From Petaurus breviceps papuanus (lineage: Eukaryota; Chordata; Mammalia; Diprotodontia; Petauridae): a stretch of 64,000 nucleotides of DNA. Below, piece after piece: positions 21,167 to 33,960 of the stretch. Every line of letters begins with the position of its first letter. Position 1 is the stretch's first letter. The notes under the pieces were generated by a model that worked only from the letters and a program-made list of their open reading frames with translations, ran no database searches and was not told the DNA's origin. The stretch is taken from NCBI GenBank assembly GCA_028583685.1, contig JAMXIF010001195.1, positions 17,304,515 through 17,368,514 on the forward strand. Direction: 5' to 3'. A program made the translations under genes and the position numbers.

Positions 21167-21272
21167 GTGACCAAGTTTACTAAGCTCCACTGCTTCCCCC
21201 TGCTGGAGACCGCTCTCTTTTTCCTGATGTCCTGGAGTACCTTCCTTTTAGCAGAAGCCTGCGGGTTTACAG
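21167..21272 (+). CDS. SLC9A7: SLC9A7 exon c: [23 protein letters not shown]
   Basis: Thirty-five codons plus the first base of a Gly codon. [10 protein letters not shown] is a short loop; [22 protein letters not shown] is a hydrophobic membrane segment. [11 protein letters not shown] and EACGF are NHE7-like; NHE6 has REFQLLETGLF and EAWGF, from memory. The start is set by the AT-AC splice: GTG ACC AAG directly follows GCTAAC. A conventional AG acceptor six to nine bases upstream would add Asp-Ala-Asn, a form not found in the family. The donor GTGAGT is normal U2 type. Confidence 0.96.
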
Positions 21273-21282
21273 GTGAGTTCAT

Positions 21283-21410
21283 AGACTGAGAGCTGGAAGA
21301 TGCCTCAAAGGGACATCTAATCCAACGCCCTCATTTTACAGATGAGGCCCAAGAAAGTTAAGTGACTTCTCCAAGGTCACACAGGCAGTGGCAGGATCTG
21401 AAGGCCAAAG
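21283..21410 (-). repeat. MIR-type SINE, antisense
   Basis: CCCTCATTTTACAGATGAGG, then GACTTCTCCAAGGTCACACA. It begins only about ten bases after the exon c donor. Confidence 0.65.
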
Positions 21411-21774
21411 GTCTTTCCCTTGGATGGTCTCTTTTTGCATGTAGGCTCCCAATAACAAAAGTGAGTGACCTTCTGTGAAAATTCATCCCAAAATTATTAA
21501 TTTGGCTGACTCCTTGGGAATGGGTGCTTTTTAGGTGTTGTTTTAAGAAGGTTCTGCTCCATTGTAGCATTTACTTCTTCCTAAAAACCTTGTCCTTTAT
21601 TTTTTTTAAAGGTCACAATTTATTCTGTTGTCAGAACTAAGATAGATCCCTTTCTGAATCTAATCTCTGAGCATTAACTTTAAGCCTTAGTAGATGTGTT
21701 TTGTATATGAAGAGATTTAGTGAGAATGTTTCCCTCCCTAATCTGCTTTTTTATTACTTTTTTTTCAGGAAACA

Positions 21775-21812
21775 TACACACGCACACACACACACATGCA
21801 CACGCATGCACT
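21775..21812. repeat. (CA)n microsatellite
   Basis: Interrupted CACACG/CACACA run about 36 bp long. Confidence 0.9.
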
Positions 21813-21877
21813 CACACCTTACATAGGTTGGTACAAGGGAAAGAATGTTTCCTTTCTTTTTTAAAAATTTACTTTAT

Positions 21878-22035
21878 GGGGCGGCTAGGTGGGACAATGA
21901 GTAAAGCGCCGGCCCTGGAGTCGGGAGGACCGGAGTTCTGTTCCTGCCTCAGACAGGTAACACCCACACAAAAAAACTAGCCACATAACCTTGGGCAAGT
22001 TACTTAACCCCAACTGCCTTCCAAAAGGAAAAAAA
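21878..22035 (+). repeat. Short SINE, GTCGGGAGGACC form
   Basis: GGGGCGGCTAGGTGGGACAA, GGAGTCGGGAGGACCGGAG, and AGTTACTTAACCCCAACTGC with an A-rich tail. It looks intermediate between the common short SINE and the young GTCGGGATGACC subfamily; see also 62041. Confidence 0.85.
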
Positions 22036-22606
22036 ATTATTTTATTCTGAACTTTAGGCATAAAGCAAGCATTTAATAACATAGTAGAATCGGAAAAAAG
22101 ATGATACCCTTTTATGGGGTTCCCTCTTTAACCCAGATCCAAGAACTTCTAGGTCTAAGAAACAAAGGTGCCACCACTGTTCTTGGTTCTGCAACCTGAA
22201 AGAATCTAACTCTTATCTGTCACTGTTCACTTTCTACTTTTCCTGTCCCCATGAGAAAGCCTTAGACACACAGTCAAACAGAGTTTGAAATCCGTAGCAT
22301 GATCCAGGCAGTCCAAACAGACTCTGTTTCTGTCATGTTGGCACGTATCCTGCATGACCTGTTTCTGTACAGCTTCATGGTTTTTGACATGATACTTATA
22401 ATCACATATAAACATGTGACAGCTGCCAGAAGGGCCTCAGTGAGCAAGAGAGCTGGCATAGAATGGTGGCTGGATTGGGGCTGGACTAAATGAAGTGATG
22501 TTGGACCACTGGATGCTGCTGCTGCTGAGGGAGGGGAGGAGACTTGGGCTTGTTGTTTAGTCCTGAAAGTGGCCCTGCAGATCGCTTCTTCTGGAAAGTA
22601 GACTAA

Positions 22607-22979
<373 letters not shown>

Positions 22980-23093
22980 CTTTTCGAAGTGCTCCACTTC
23001 CTGGCAGAGAACTTCATATTCTCCTACATGGGCTTAGCCCTGTTCACCTTCCAGAAGCACATTTTCAGCCCTATATTCATCATTGGAGCTTTT
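22980..23093 (+). CDS. SLC9A7: SLC9A7 exon e: [19 protein letters not shown], ends at a U12 GT-AG donor
   Basis: Thirty-eight whole codons, phase 0 at both ends. [17 protein letters not shown] contains the conserved Glu-Asn pair inside a membrane helix near the transport path of NHE proteins. [15 protein letters not shown] leads into the next helix. [11 protein letters not shown] and the Lys in FQKH are NHE7-like (NHE6: [15 protein letters not shown], from memory). The exon stops at TTT and is followed by GTATCCTTTT, the minor-spliceosome GT-AG donor consensus. The next 3' site restores [13 protein letters not shown]. Confidence 0.97.
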
Positions 23094-23102
23094 GTATCCT
23101 TT
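23094..23102 (+). promoter_or_regulatory. SLC9A7: U12 5' splice site GTATCCTTT
   Basis: Perfect minor-spliceosome GT-AG donor consensus placed exactly at the end of a conserved exon. Confidence 0.93.
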
Positions 23103-25199
23103 TCTGTTCTGATAACCAGCAGTTCTTTGTACTGGGATCATTTAAGGGGTAAACTTCTGGAGCCTCTCTAGGAAGGATGCTTCCACTGGGGAGGCTGGAT
23201 TCAGTTTCTAAAGCCTATTCTGATGCTGAGACTTCAAGGATCACAACCTTTAACTATCCACTCAGCAAAAGGAATCCTTGGTACAGATGACACTAAACTG
23301 GAATGGATTTACCCAAGTGGCTTGTAGCTTCTGTCTTTGTGGCAGACTTCCTTACTCTCGTAGCATCCTTAGAAGGGGGAATTCCACTCCTCCCCTCATC
23401 CGCTCTCCTCCTGTAAACACACACATGTAACACATAACGGTGTCACGCAGTCCACTGTCACTATTTATAGGTTATCCTTCTGCAGTATGCTGGAGCAAGC
23501 TCAAACCAGAGACAATTTTAAAAATTTTCAGGGTGAGTATTTACACCTTGGAAAGTAGAAAATGCTACAAATCAGGTCTTGGTTGATTGTTTTGTTGACT
23601 GTCTACGCTTAAAGTGTCAGCAGTGTAGATTTAAACTTAAAATGTGTTGTTTGTACATTTTTGGAGAGCTGGACTGCCTTTCAGCCTTCTACTTAATTCA
23701 TTTTGCAATTAATATTGTCATTGCAAGGTCTTGGCTAAAGTCTCTTTATTTCTTTGTCAGCTAAGCTCAGAGGCTTATTGACTTTACTCTCCTATTGCCC
23801 TCTAAGGAAACCTATTTTAATTCTTCAGAGACCATAACGTTCCATGATTCATAGCCATATTGCTGTTACATTGGCAAAACATTGGTACTAAAGATCACAG
23901 TCAGAATCACTTCAAATCTCCACTACAAATGGCTTTTTTTTTCCTTAGGCGATATTCTTATCACCATTTAGTTCATTCAGGATAACAGGGTCACTTCACA
24001 ATAATCATCATCATCTTCTTCAAAAGATAAAGTTTACAATAGTTTCTTTTTTTTAAATGAAGACATCTCCATCTTCTTTTGTTTTCTCCAGCAATGACAG
24101 GGAAGCAATCTCTTCTCCAAGCTTTGTAGGAGAGCCTTTTGAAAAGGATTATGCTCTGGAGAGTGATCTTTTCCTGGATCTAGTTAATTACCAAAAAACA
24201 GTTCATGACTGACAGATTCAACATGAGGTCATAAAACACACATGTATCACAAATTGCCTAAGAGCCATGTTTATAGTAATTTAGTACATAAGTTTATTCT
24301 GAGGGCCTTTTGAGGGTCCAAGTCAGATCTTACCTAAAGAGAGTATGCTGAAGACATAAAATGGCAGATAAGTGATACCATCTCAGCAGGACAAGGTTAC
24401 TCCATTCTGCCATGTCAATAGAACTTCCTTCATGCCTGTAGTTAAAGCCTTGGGTACATGCATCCTTTTAAAAAGTCAGTACGTGGACAGTGTTTTCTTC
24501 CCAGAGAAAGAATTGCGGTTCTCTGGGAAAGATAGAAATTGGCCTTTGTTTTATAGTAAGACACAATGATGTGGGAAAAAGTACCGTCCTTAATCAAAGA
24601 TTTGAGTGCTGCCATTGGTTCTGTCACATTAGGTGGCAAATCACCCACTCTCTCTCTTCCTCAGTTTCCAAAAGGTATCTGATACCTAGCCTAATGTAAT
24701 CTCACAGGGCAGTAGTTAAATCCACAAATGGGTCTGTGATGTCATTGATATATTATGGTCTTGTAAACAATGCAGATTATCTCCCATTTACACTGCCTAG
24801 GTTTGCCACAAGAGGTCTACCCAATATTCTGGAGGCCTTTCTCACTTCCTCTTAACATGGCAGGGATGCCATTGGACAACATGAGTTATCTGGTCATTAT
24901 CCTTGAACAAGTCATTGTCATTTTTTAATCATGTATTTCCCTGATGACATCCTTTACGCTCATTTTTCTTTGTTCTCCATTTGTTTTATGAAGCAGCTAA
25001 TTCATGCCCCAACACATACCTCTCCGAGTGCCCTTTCAGTTCTTCAGAGAGTGTAATGTTATATGACTTTTATTGGTAATAAATAGGTGGACCATTGTTT
25101 CCAGAAGTTTGGGGTCAATTACAGGAGCTTTGCAAGACTTCCTGTCGTGTGCCACGTGTTGAATTCTCAGCCCAAATTGTTAACTTTTTCTATTGTTTG

Positions 25200-25335
25200 C
25201 CTATTATGTGTATACATGCATGTGTGTGAATTTATGTGTGTATGTCTACATACACATGTGTATGTTTTATATACATATAGTTATATAAATATTGAGCAAG
25301 CCATATACATATATAAATGTTTATTTTAGATTGTA
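25200..25335. repeat. TG/TA-rich microsatellite region
   Basis: Alternating TGTGTATG, TACATAC and ATATA units over about 130 bp. Confidence 0.8.
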
Positions 25336-25690
25336 ATTTGCCTATATTACATACAATATATATTCTACATAATAGGTATGTATTATATACACAGAAATGA
25401 ATGATAGGTGAGCTCTTTAGGTTGTCTGTCCAACAACATGTATTATCTAGATAGTTGACATTCTTCATCCACTTTGTATTTCCTCTGTGGATGGTTAGTG
25501 CAAAGACTTTGGAGTGGTTACAGATATCTTCCATTTTTCTAAGGAGCTTGATGCAATTAGTCCAATATTTTCCATAGGAAGGAACAGATGGAGGACTTCA
25601 ACATTCATTATGAATGCTTTTTCAACTTTTACTTTGTTCTTTTTGACAATAGTAGAAAAAAGTTTTAAAATTTTAAAAAAATCTTTGGAG

Positions 25691-25850
25691 GGGCAGCTAG
25701 GTGGCACAGTGAATGGAGCTCCAGCCCTGGAGTCAGGAGGACCTGAGTTCAAATCCGGCCTCGGACACTTGACATTTAACTAGCTTTGTGACCTTGGACA
25801 AGTTGCTTGACCTCAATTGCCCTGCCTTCCCCCTCGACCCCCCAAAAAAA
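25691..25850 (+). repeat. Short marsupial SINE
   Basis: GGGCAGCTAGGTGGCACAGT to CCCCTCGACCCCCC and an A run. CTTTGGA occurs on both sides, consistent with target duplication. Confidence 0.92.
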
Positions 25851-27482
25851 CTTTGGAAAAGTTGACAGATATTCACAGATTGATCTTGATTGATATTTGT
25901 GATCAGAGGGTTCTTGAACAAAGTTCTTTTTCATATATTTCAAGAAATCTTGAGTGATTTTAATGTATACACAGGATACACTTTGTTAAAAGAGAGTCTT
26001 TAAGATAGCATTTTTGCTCTGATGAACCAAATGGTTTATTATATCAACAAATAGTAAACACAGTATGAACTAGTATTTCTGCATCTTTCAATCAGTGATG
26101 GTAAAGATGATGTCTTTTGTAGCATATCAGTTCTAAAAACCTACCTGCTACATTCTGTTACCTTCATCAGGAAGGCCTCTGATCTGTGTGATGATTTTCA
26201 TAAAGATTTTACATAGTTGGGAGAGTAGGCACATAGATTAATGATTGTCCTTTTCCTGGTTGCCTTTTTTTTTTTAACAGTAAAAGGGTCCCAAGATTTT
26301 TTTTCCCGTGCCTTTGGTATCTTCCCCTCCTTCAGATTAGCTTGGGAATTGATCTCTCCACATCCTTATAACTGTATTACCTCCAGCACAGGTCTATACA
26401 CTTAGTCCAACCCAGCTGTTTTTCCCGTTTTTGTATATGTCAGCAGCATTTTGACCTCCCGTATAACATCATCCAGGACTGTGATGTTAGAATCTATAGG
26501 TCGTAGTACTACTATTCTTGGTGATTTAAAAAAAGTTTGTTATAAAGATCTTTGCCGATTGTTTCCATCTTTCTTATATTAGTTTTTCGCTTTCCGTTTT
26601 TGTCTTAAATGCTCTTGGGAATAACTTTGCTTAGTTGGGTCTCTTGCCAAGCTTTCTATAACATGCTTTTATCTTACATGTCTTTTCCCCGAATTAAAGG
26701 TGAATGATGTTCATAATCCTCCATCATCCTTCTCTGCAGTATGTGACAAGTGAGTTTATAATTTAAACCAGTGTTGCCCTTAGTGTCCACGTGTTTGTGC
26801 TTGACAAGAAAGTCCAACATTGCTGAGACACTTTTTAAGCTCTTTTGGTCTCCTCATTAAGGCAATTGATCTGCATCTGTAACTTCTCTTTGATGTTATT
26901 GTAATCAATGTGTGTGTTATTTCTTTCATTCATATCTGATTTTTCATTATCACTAGCTTATTTAAGTAGATCAGATTGGAATTGTTTTAATTTCATGGCT
27001 TGTCTTTTTTCCCCCATTCCTATTCCACCACTGTATTAATCTTTATCATTGCATTAACAAATCAGAGGTCTGACTGTACACAGGCAGGTGATTCAGGAAT
27101 GACTCCTATGTCAATAATGAGTCATTTCCTCTCAGTTAAAACATAAGCTTCTTTATTTGGTACTTGGGATGTCTAGTGCCTATAGATTCTTTTCTCAAAA
27201 TAAAGTATCTATGACATATAGGCATGAGCCCTCTATGTAATCTACAAGGCTCTGGTTTCTCTCATTTCTTATTTTTGATCCATATTTTTCAGTATATTTC
27301 TCACCATCCTTATTCCCACCTTTGGATTGACATCACAGTGTATCAGTACATTTTGATTTCATTTGGAGGAGATTAGCAGGCTCCATAGAATTTCTCTCCT
27401 TCTTCCTCTTTGGCAGCAGATAATGGTCCAACAACTACAATTATTTACAGAGTAGCCTTTTTGCAAATAATTACCAATGAGA

Positions 27483-28724
27483 TATTTCACATTGCCTTCT
27501 ATTTTTTCATTCTGTTTTATAGTATCTTGATTTCTTATAAAGTCATTAGCTTCTATTTGCTCCAGTCTAATTTTGAAGGAGTTATTTTCTTCAGTGAGCT
27601 TTTGAAGTTCCTTTTCCACCTGGCCAATTCTAAGGTATTCTGCTCCTCATTGGTTTTTTTGGACCTCTTTTGCCATTTGAGTTAGTCTATTTTTTAAGGT
27701 GTTGTTTTCTTCAGTACTTTTTGCGGTCCCCTTTAGAAGCTGTTAACTCATTTTTTATGATTTTCTCACATCACTCTCATTTCTCTTCCCAATTTTTCCT
27801 CTCTTCTCTCTTACTTGATTTTCAAAATCCTTCCTGAGCTCCTCCATGGCCTGCCACCAATTCATATTTTCTTGGAGGCTTTTGATGCAGGAATTTTGAC
27901 TTTGTTGTCTTCTTCTGGTTCTATGTTTTGATCGTCTTTGTCACCAAAAAAAGATTCTATGGTCTGATTTCTCTTCCTCTGTTTGCTCATCTTGCCAGCC
28001 AAATACTTGACTGTTGAGCTCTTTGCCACAGTAGAACTCTGCTTCCAGAGTGGAGCGCTGTGTCCCATATTTCTGGGGTTTTGTACACCTGTTGTCAGAG
28101 CTTCTTCTAGGCATCTGCCTCAGAACTGTGAGGAGGACTGCCTCACCACAGCCTTCATACCACATCTTCACCCCAAGACCACCACCCAAGACTCTGACCC
28201 AGTTCCAAGCAGGGCAAAGCAAAAGAATCCTGCCTTAGCCCCAGCAGAGAGATTCCTGCAGTTGCCCTCTGGGCAGTCACTTGGTCCCCCCACCACCTGT
28301 GGGCCTGGATCTCTGGAAGCAGCCTTCGTGGCAGCTGTGGCCACCTCCGCCACCCCGGGAGCAGAGACCAGACTGCACTCTTCTCTCATCCACTTCCAAC
28401 AGAGTTTCCCCACTGACCTTTTACTTTCTTTTTGGTGTTTATGGGTTGAGAAGTCTGGAAACCGCCCCGGCTGCTGGTGATTCGATACCCTGAGGTCTGC
28501 ACTGCTGGTCTGTGCCCGCACGGTCTGCTCCCAGCCCAGTGCAATAGACCCTTCCTGTCAGTTTGCCAGGCTGTCCTCAGCTAGAGACATATTTCCTTCT
28601 GTCATTTTGTGGGTTCTGTAGCTCTGAAATTTGTTTAGAGTCATTTTTTACAGGTATTTGAGGTAATTGAGGATGAGCTCAAGTAAGTTCCTGCTTTTAC
28701 TCTGCCATCTTGGCTCTACCTCCC
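27483..28724 (-). mobile_element. L1 LINE: 5' UTR and ORF1 start only, 3'-truncated
   Basis: On the minus strand it begins GGGAGGTAGAGCCAAGATGG, the usual opening of a mammalian L1 5' UTR, runs through about 740 bases of GC-richer leader, then ORF1 (MSKQRKRNQTIESFFGDKDD, later LQKLTEENNSFKIRLEQIEAN, a coiled-coil-like stretch). It breaks off inside ORF1 after NVKYLIG. The usual pattern is reversed: the 5' end is kept and the 3' end with its A tail is missing. A direct repeat of about 20 bases (TGCAAATAATTA then CAATGAG) borders it at 27463-27482 and 28725-28746. Confidence 0.85.
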
Positions 28725-28763
28725 TGCAAATAATTATCACAATGAGCATAGTCGGCATTTAAA

Positions 28764-28950
28764 TCCCCGCTCTCCTACTTTACTGTCTCTGTGACTTTGT
28801 CCAAGTCACTTCGTGAATATTTGGGCAGCACAATGGATTGAGTCCTTGACTTGGTCAAAAGTACTTGATATTGCTACTTACCATGAGCCCATTTTACAGT
28901 TTCTTCATCTGTAAAACGCAGGCATTGCACTGAATGATCTCCAAAGTTGC
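28764..28950 (+). repeat. MIR3-type SINE with an inserted piece
   Basis: CTCTGTGACTTTGTCCAAGTC, then, after a short SINE-like insert (GGGCAGCACAATGGATTGAG), CAGTTTCTTCATCTGTAAAA. Confidence 0.55.
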
Positions 28951-29105
28951 CTGTGGTCTTTGCCTTGTGTTAATCAGCCAAGTTTCATAGGAGTATCTGT
29001 TTTCACAATACCAGAATAATTCAAGGATCTGTGATGTCATTGGCATGGCTGCTTCCCGGCACAGATCTCTCAATCTCCCTGTGCCTTAACATCAAGCAGA
29101 CAATC

Positions 29106-29200
29106 AGCAAACATCCTTAAGCACATAGCACATGCTAAGCCTTATGCTAAGCTCTAGAAATAGAAAAAGAGGAAAAAGTAGTCATTATCCTCCCAGACAG
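29106..29200 (+). repeat. Short piece of the long ancient repeat
   Basis: TTAAGCACATAGCACATGCT ... GCTAAGCTCTAGAAATAGAA matches the opening of the repeat seen at 36487 and 49590. Confidence 0.45.
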
Positions 29201-29205
29201 AAGTG

Positions 29206-29394
29206 TCAAACACAGGCCATGTATGGCCTGCAACATTTCCAAGTTCACCAAAACCAGATTAAAACATAACTGGGAAATAGTTAACAAAATAAATAAGAAT
29301 ATTATACAACATAAAGAATGTTGATATGTGGTTTTGTAAGTCAATTTGTAGTCCACGTGGGTCCATTTTTCAATGAGTTTGACACCTCTGATCT
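29206..29394. mobile_element. hAT-like nonautonomous element, copy 2
   Basis: Ends AAGTGTCAAACACAGG and GAGTTTGACACCTCTG are inverted relative to each other. The middle AACCAGATTAAAACATAACTGG matches copies at 2372 and 45013. Confidence 0.7.
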
Positions 29395-30613
29395 GGGGCT
29401 TCCATTCTAAAGGGAACAACATGTGTAGGTACGTACAGAGTAGATGGAAAGGGTCTTGAGGAGAGAAGGCTTTAGTAGAGGTAGAATTTGAGGACTGCTG
29501 TTCTCTGAAATGCATCACTGTGGCCAATCTAACCTGATTATGAGGATTTCTGACCTTCACTTGGCTCATCCTCGTACCATAGGCCATTCTGGTCTGATAG
29601 GACTTGCCGGAGCCTATGGTCCCCTGGCAGAGCCTCCGATTTTTGAACACCTTTTCCGTCTTACTGAAGTTGCCTACTCTATAAAGGACTAAACCCTACC
29701 CCCTCCCCCCCAAAAAAAAAGATTTCAGTAAGACCATGGGAAGTCCCTAATGCTGCTTTTTTGGATAGGGCAGAGAGAGTTTGATGGTCAGAGAAGGTCA
29801 AGGCTTTCTAACAGTTTCTCCCAGTAGCCTAAGTAACCAGTTTTCTATATTTAATAGGGGCTAATTAAACTGAGGACAAAAAAAAAAGGAAATGAAAATT
29901 GATGTCTTTGTTATACAGAACTGATTCTTCTGAGCCTGCATCCGCAGAGCCCACCATTACTTTTCCAGGAACAATGATGAATCGCCTCATTGGCCCATCT
30001 GTGGCCAGTGGCTCGAATTTGAAAGACAGCTTGCTGTAGCCATGGAACAAATCAAAGCCAGCTGTCCTCCAGCAATGCTTAGACCCAGGCCTTGGCCTCA
30101 TTAGCACCAGGCTAGAACAAAGAGAGCTAACCGGCTGATAGAGAAGCACAGGGAAGGTTTTATAAAAAGAAAAAAGAAGGTGGGCCAAATGGATAGACAT
30201 TTCCATCCTGGATACAGCTGCACAGTTTCTGAGGGAAAAGGAACAGTTCACTCGTGAGCATTACCATTGCACTGTGATATTTCAATTTTCATTTGGCTTC
30301 CCCTGAATGCAATGGAGCCTAAACACCAGACCAATAGTTTCACAAATGATATCGTTTTGGTATCATTAGGAGGAAAGGATTTATTTCTCCCAGGGAAACG
30401 TCCTTTGGCTTGGAGGAGATTGTCTATGGAGGTGAAGCCAAACCTGTAACTCTCTGCATTACTTTGTCCAGTTCTAATGAGTCAGAGGTCTCCTGTGACC
30501 TTGGATCTGGAGCCCTGCCCTAGGAGGAGAGCAAACATTCAGTTCTACCTTGGGATGGTCTTTGGATTGTTGCCTAGAAAGAACATGTTTATCAAAGCAT
30601 GTTTTAATAACTT

Positions 30614-30872
30614 TGTTGTTGTTCTGTCATTTTTTAGTCATGCCCAACTCTTCATGACCCCATTTGGGATTTTCTTGGCAAAGATCCTGACATGGTTGGC
30701 CATTTCCTTCTCCAGTTCATTATACAGATGAGGAAACTGAGGCTAACAGGATGAAGTGACTTGTCCAGGGTCACACAGCTAGGAAGTGTCTGAGGCCAGA
30801 TTTTAATTCAAGAAGATCAGTCTGCCTGACATCAGGCCTGGCCCTCTATCTCCTGTGACACCTAATTGCTCA
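30614..30872 (-). repeat. Marsupial CORE-SINE, antisense, 11-bp target duplication
   Basis: Full reversed SINE (CATGCCCAACTCTTCATGAC to GACACCTAATTGC). TTTAATAACTT flanks it at 30603-30613 and 30873-30883. Confidence 0.95.
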
Positions 30873-31075
30873 TTTAATAACTTCAGAAATCCACAAGCCC
30901 AAACTTAGATTGCCAAAGTTACCTATGCAGGCATGGTTATGGAATAGCTTAGAGACTCCCAAAGGTAAACAAGTTACTTGGCTTTAAACAAAACGGGACT
31001 TACTTGTGACTAGGACCATTGGAATGTGCCTTTCATTTTGTTAACCCGGTCTGGGATGAATTAGGCTTCTAGTTG

Positions 31076-31318
31076 AACAGGCAGTCTGTGCAGTGGATAG
31101 AGTGAGAAGACTTGGATTCAGGAAAACCTGAATTCACATTCTGCCTCAATAACTTCTTATTAACTGGGTGACCCTGGGCAAGTCACCTAATTTCTTTGTG
31201 CCTCAGTTTCCTCATCTGTAAAATGGGGGTAATAGCATCTCCCTCACAGGGTTATTGTGAGGATCAAATGAGCTGCCATATAAAGTACTTTACAAAACTT
31301 GCAGCTATTATTCTTGCT
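31076..31318 (+). repeat. MIR/CORE-SINE
   Basis: GTGCAGTGGATAGAGTGAGA, GTGCCTCAGTTTCCTCATC, and TCACAGGGTTATTGTGAGG. Confidence 0.8.
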
Positions 31319-31329
31319 GTCTAAAGCAG

Positions 31330-31500
31330 GAATCCCTCCTTCAGATCACTAAGTGGTCATTCAACAACCACTTGAAAGCTTCTAGTAGGGAATAATTCAC
31401 TACCTTCCTAGAGAGTCTGTTCATTCCAATTTGGGACCATTCTTACTATTGGGAAGTTTTTCCTTATGTTAAGCCACAATCCTACTTAGTGTAAAGCCCT
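31330..31500 (-). repeat. L3/CR1 LINE 3'-end remnant
   Basis: Same order as the copy at 9365: AATAATTCACTACCTTCC, TTCATTCCAATTTGGGACC, GGGAAGTTTTTCCTTATG. Confidence 0.5.
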
Positions 31501-31620
31501 GTGTGAAGTTAATGTATTGATTTTTGGTGTCCTTGTTTCAAAAAGTTCTGGACTATCCCTTTTAGTTAATGTTCCTCATTAATCATTCATTCACTGAGAT
31601 AACCCTTTATCCACATTTTT

Positions 31621-31783
31621 TTGCTTTTTTTTTGGAGGGGGGAAGGTAGGGCAATTGGGGTTAAGTGACTTGCCTAAGGTCACACGGCTAGTTTTTGTGT
31701 TAAGTGTGTGAGGCCGGATTTGAACCCAGGTCCTCCTGACTCCAGGGCCTATGCTCTATTCCCTGTACCACCTCGCCACTCCC
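31621..31783 (-). repeat. Short marsupial SINE, antisense, 12-bp target duplication
   Basis: Poly-T start, CAATTGGGGTTAAGTGACTT and head end CCACCTCGCCACTCC. ATCCACATTTTT flanks at 31609-31620 and 31784-31795. Confidence 0.95.
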
Positions 31784-32946
31784 ATCCACATTTTTCAAAT
31801 GAGAGAGTCGTGTCTGGGTAGTCCACAGGATCATTCAAGCATACCATTGAGCCTACCTCTCTGACTGTATACAGTTCTTTAGCTGCCTGACTTTGCAGCT
31901 TTGAGGCAGAGAAGGGGAAAAGGCTTCACTAAGTGACTCTGGAAGAGCTAGCCCTGGATTCAGAGGAGGGCCAGGAAGAGCAAGGTCTTTCTTCTTCTCA
32001 ACATCAGCATGACTTTTTCTTCAGGCCAGAGAGGAATCCCGAATTCGTACAGTGCTCTGTTACCTGCAGTGAGCATTGACAGTTCTTAAATCTTAACTGT
32101 CAGGGGTGTTATACTGGATTACAGAAATCCGCCATGTTAACACTTGTGAAGACCCTGAGCTCTACCTGGACTGTCCCCAGAAGAAGTCATTCTCTTCCTT
32201 TTCCAATCATACTTCAGCTGCTTGTATGTAATCAGAGGTATTTCCTTGATTACTACAAATGCTTTGAGAAAACTTTCCCTCACATTTACTGGACATTCCT
32301 AGTTATTACAGACCTCTGCTGTCTATTTAATTTTACCCTGAACTTTTCAGCATCTGGCTTTGGGGCTGTTTTTTCCCCCTTAATTTTCTTCCAAGAAAAT
32401 AAATTATTCTCTAGCAGCATCTTGCCACACAACTTTGTGCTGCTGACCTTTGTGCTGAAACCTAATTGAGACCCCTTTGGATAGGGGATAACAAGGGCTT
32501 TGCCATTGTTTCACAATTGTTTTAAATATGGGTTCATCAGCTGTGAGCCACCTCATGTAATAGATAAAGGTTTAAATATACATTTCAAAACTTAGGACAT
32601 CATTTTGATGGGAGTGGAGCTTGGGAGTCTCTAGTTAGGGTTCATTGCTGTTGGAAGTAGTTGGAATTGAGGCTGGATGTCAGGACCAGTTTTCCAGTTA
32701 AATTTTCATTGCCTTTTCATTAGTAACATAAAAGCTTCTGATAACAGACTAATGGTTTGGAGTGGTTGGAGGAGGAGTGAGGAAGATGGGAAATCCAGGT
32801 ATACTTTCTGAATTTGGAAGAGACTGAATGATGTAACCTCTTTCACCTACTGATCCCAACAAGGTAGGAAGGAATTCCAAAGTTCTTTGCTTTGTTGGAA
32901 GTACCCTGAAATGTTCTATCAAAAACTTAACTTAGTGGATTCTTAA

Positions 32947-33144
<198 letters not shown>

Positions 33145-33689
33145 TAAGAGGATTTGCAAGCTCTTCTAAGACAAAGATCTTTGGATTCTTCTCTGTATCC
33201 CCTCCGGTGAACCACCATATAGTGGAAAGACCTCTGGACTTAGAGGTAGGATGGGGAAGGGGAGGGGGAGGGGGAGTTATTATGAAATAACTGTGTGACC
33301 TTCAATGAGCCATTTACCTTCTCTTAATTTTTTATGCTAAGAAATCACTAAAAACAAGCAGTCTTTCTTAGCATCCTTACTAGTAGCATTCTACTACCAT
33401 AATTATCCTCCCCCAACCACCTGCTTTGTACCTCAATTGCCTTTGAAGACACAGTTGTGGACATGACAACCAGGGTGGTTCAGTATCCCAGGACAGCTTT
33501 TTACTGCATCTGCATCCATAGCCACATCCATAACATGTCATAACAACTATTGATAATGTCAACCTTGAATGATAAAAATAGTAAATATATGTGTATATAT
33601 ACACATATGTGCTGTTTGAGTAACATGCTAATATAGTTTAACAGACTTTGTTTATGAGCCAACACAAGGTAGTTTAGAATATATATAAT

Positions 33690-33960
33690 TTTTATGAATT
33701 TATTTATTTTTTAGTTTTTAACATTCACTTGCACAAATTTTCTCCCCGCCTCTCCCCTACCTCCCACAAAAGATAGCAAGCATACTGAATATCCCTTCCC
33801 CCAGTCTGTTCTCTCTTATATCCTCCCCCATGCCCCCCTTACTTTCTTGTAGGGCAAGATGGATTTCTATACCCCATTGCCTGTATATCTTATTTCCCAG
33901 TTGCATGTAAAAAACGATTTTTAACATTTGTTTTTAAACTTTGATTAGAATATATTTTAG
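33690..33960 (-). mobile_element. LINE 3'-end fragment, antisense
   Basis: Reversed tail AATTTATTTATTTTTTAGTT, then AACATTCACTTGCACAAATT and GGCAAGATGGATTTCTATAC. The reversed terminus (GGGGAGAAAATTTG ... AACTAAAAAATAAATAAAT) is shared with tails at 42965 and 46060, marking one LINE or LINE-driven family. Confidence 0.6.

Larger units (their letters stand above)
25000..28756 (-). mobile_element. RTE (BovB-like) LINE remnant, split by an L1
   Basis: On the minus strand, blocks in RTE reverse transcriptase order are visible: KTAGLD and VYTDLC near 26400, CLLSQLCKIFMKIIT near 26190, a DHIF-like block near 26110, and VDEECQLSR-like sequence near 25450. The body runs 25000-27482 and resumes for a short stretch at 28747-28756 beyond an L1 insertion. 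A SINE (25691-25850) also interrupts it. Many stops; an old copy. The 3' (left) limit is uncertain. Confidence 0.65.

Noticed and set aside
28168-28521. 117-residue open frame on the minus strand, and a 165-residue frame on the plus strand at 27983-28480
   Set aside because: Both lie in the GC-rich L1 5' UTR and have no independent support.
29147-29650. 167-residue open frame on the minus strand
   Set aside because: Overlaps a hAT-like repeat and unassigned intron; no recognisable residues, no splice or promoter signs.
29865-30251. 128-residue open frame on the minus strand
   Set aside because: No similarity I recognise and no flanking splice signals; likely chance.
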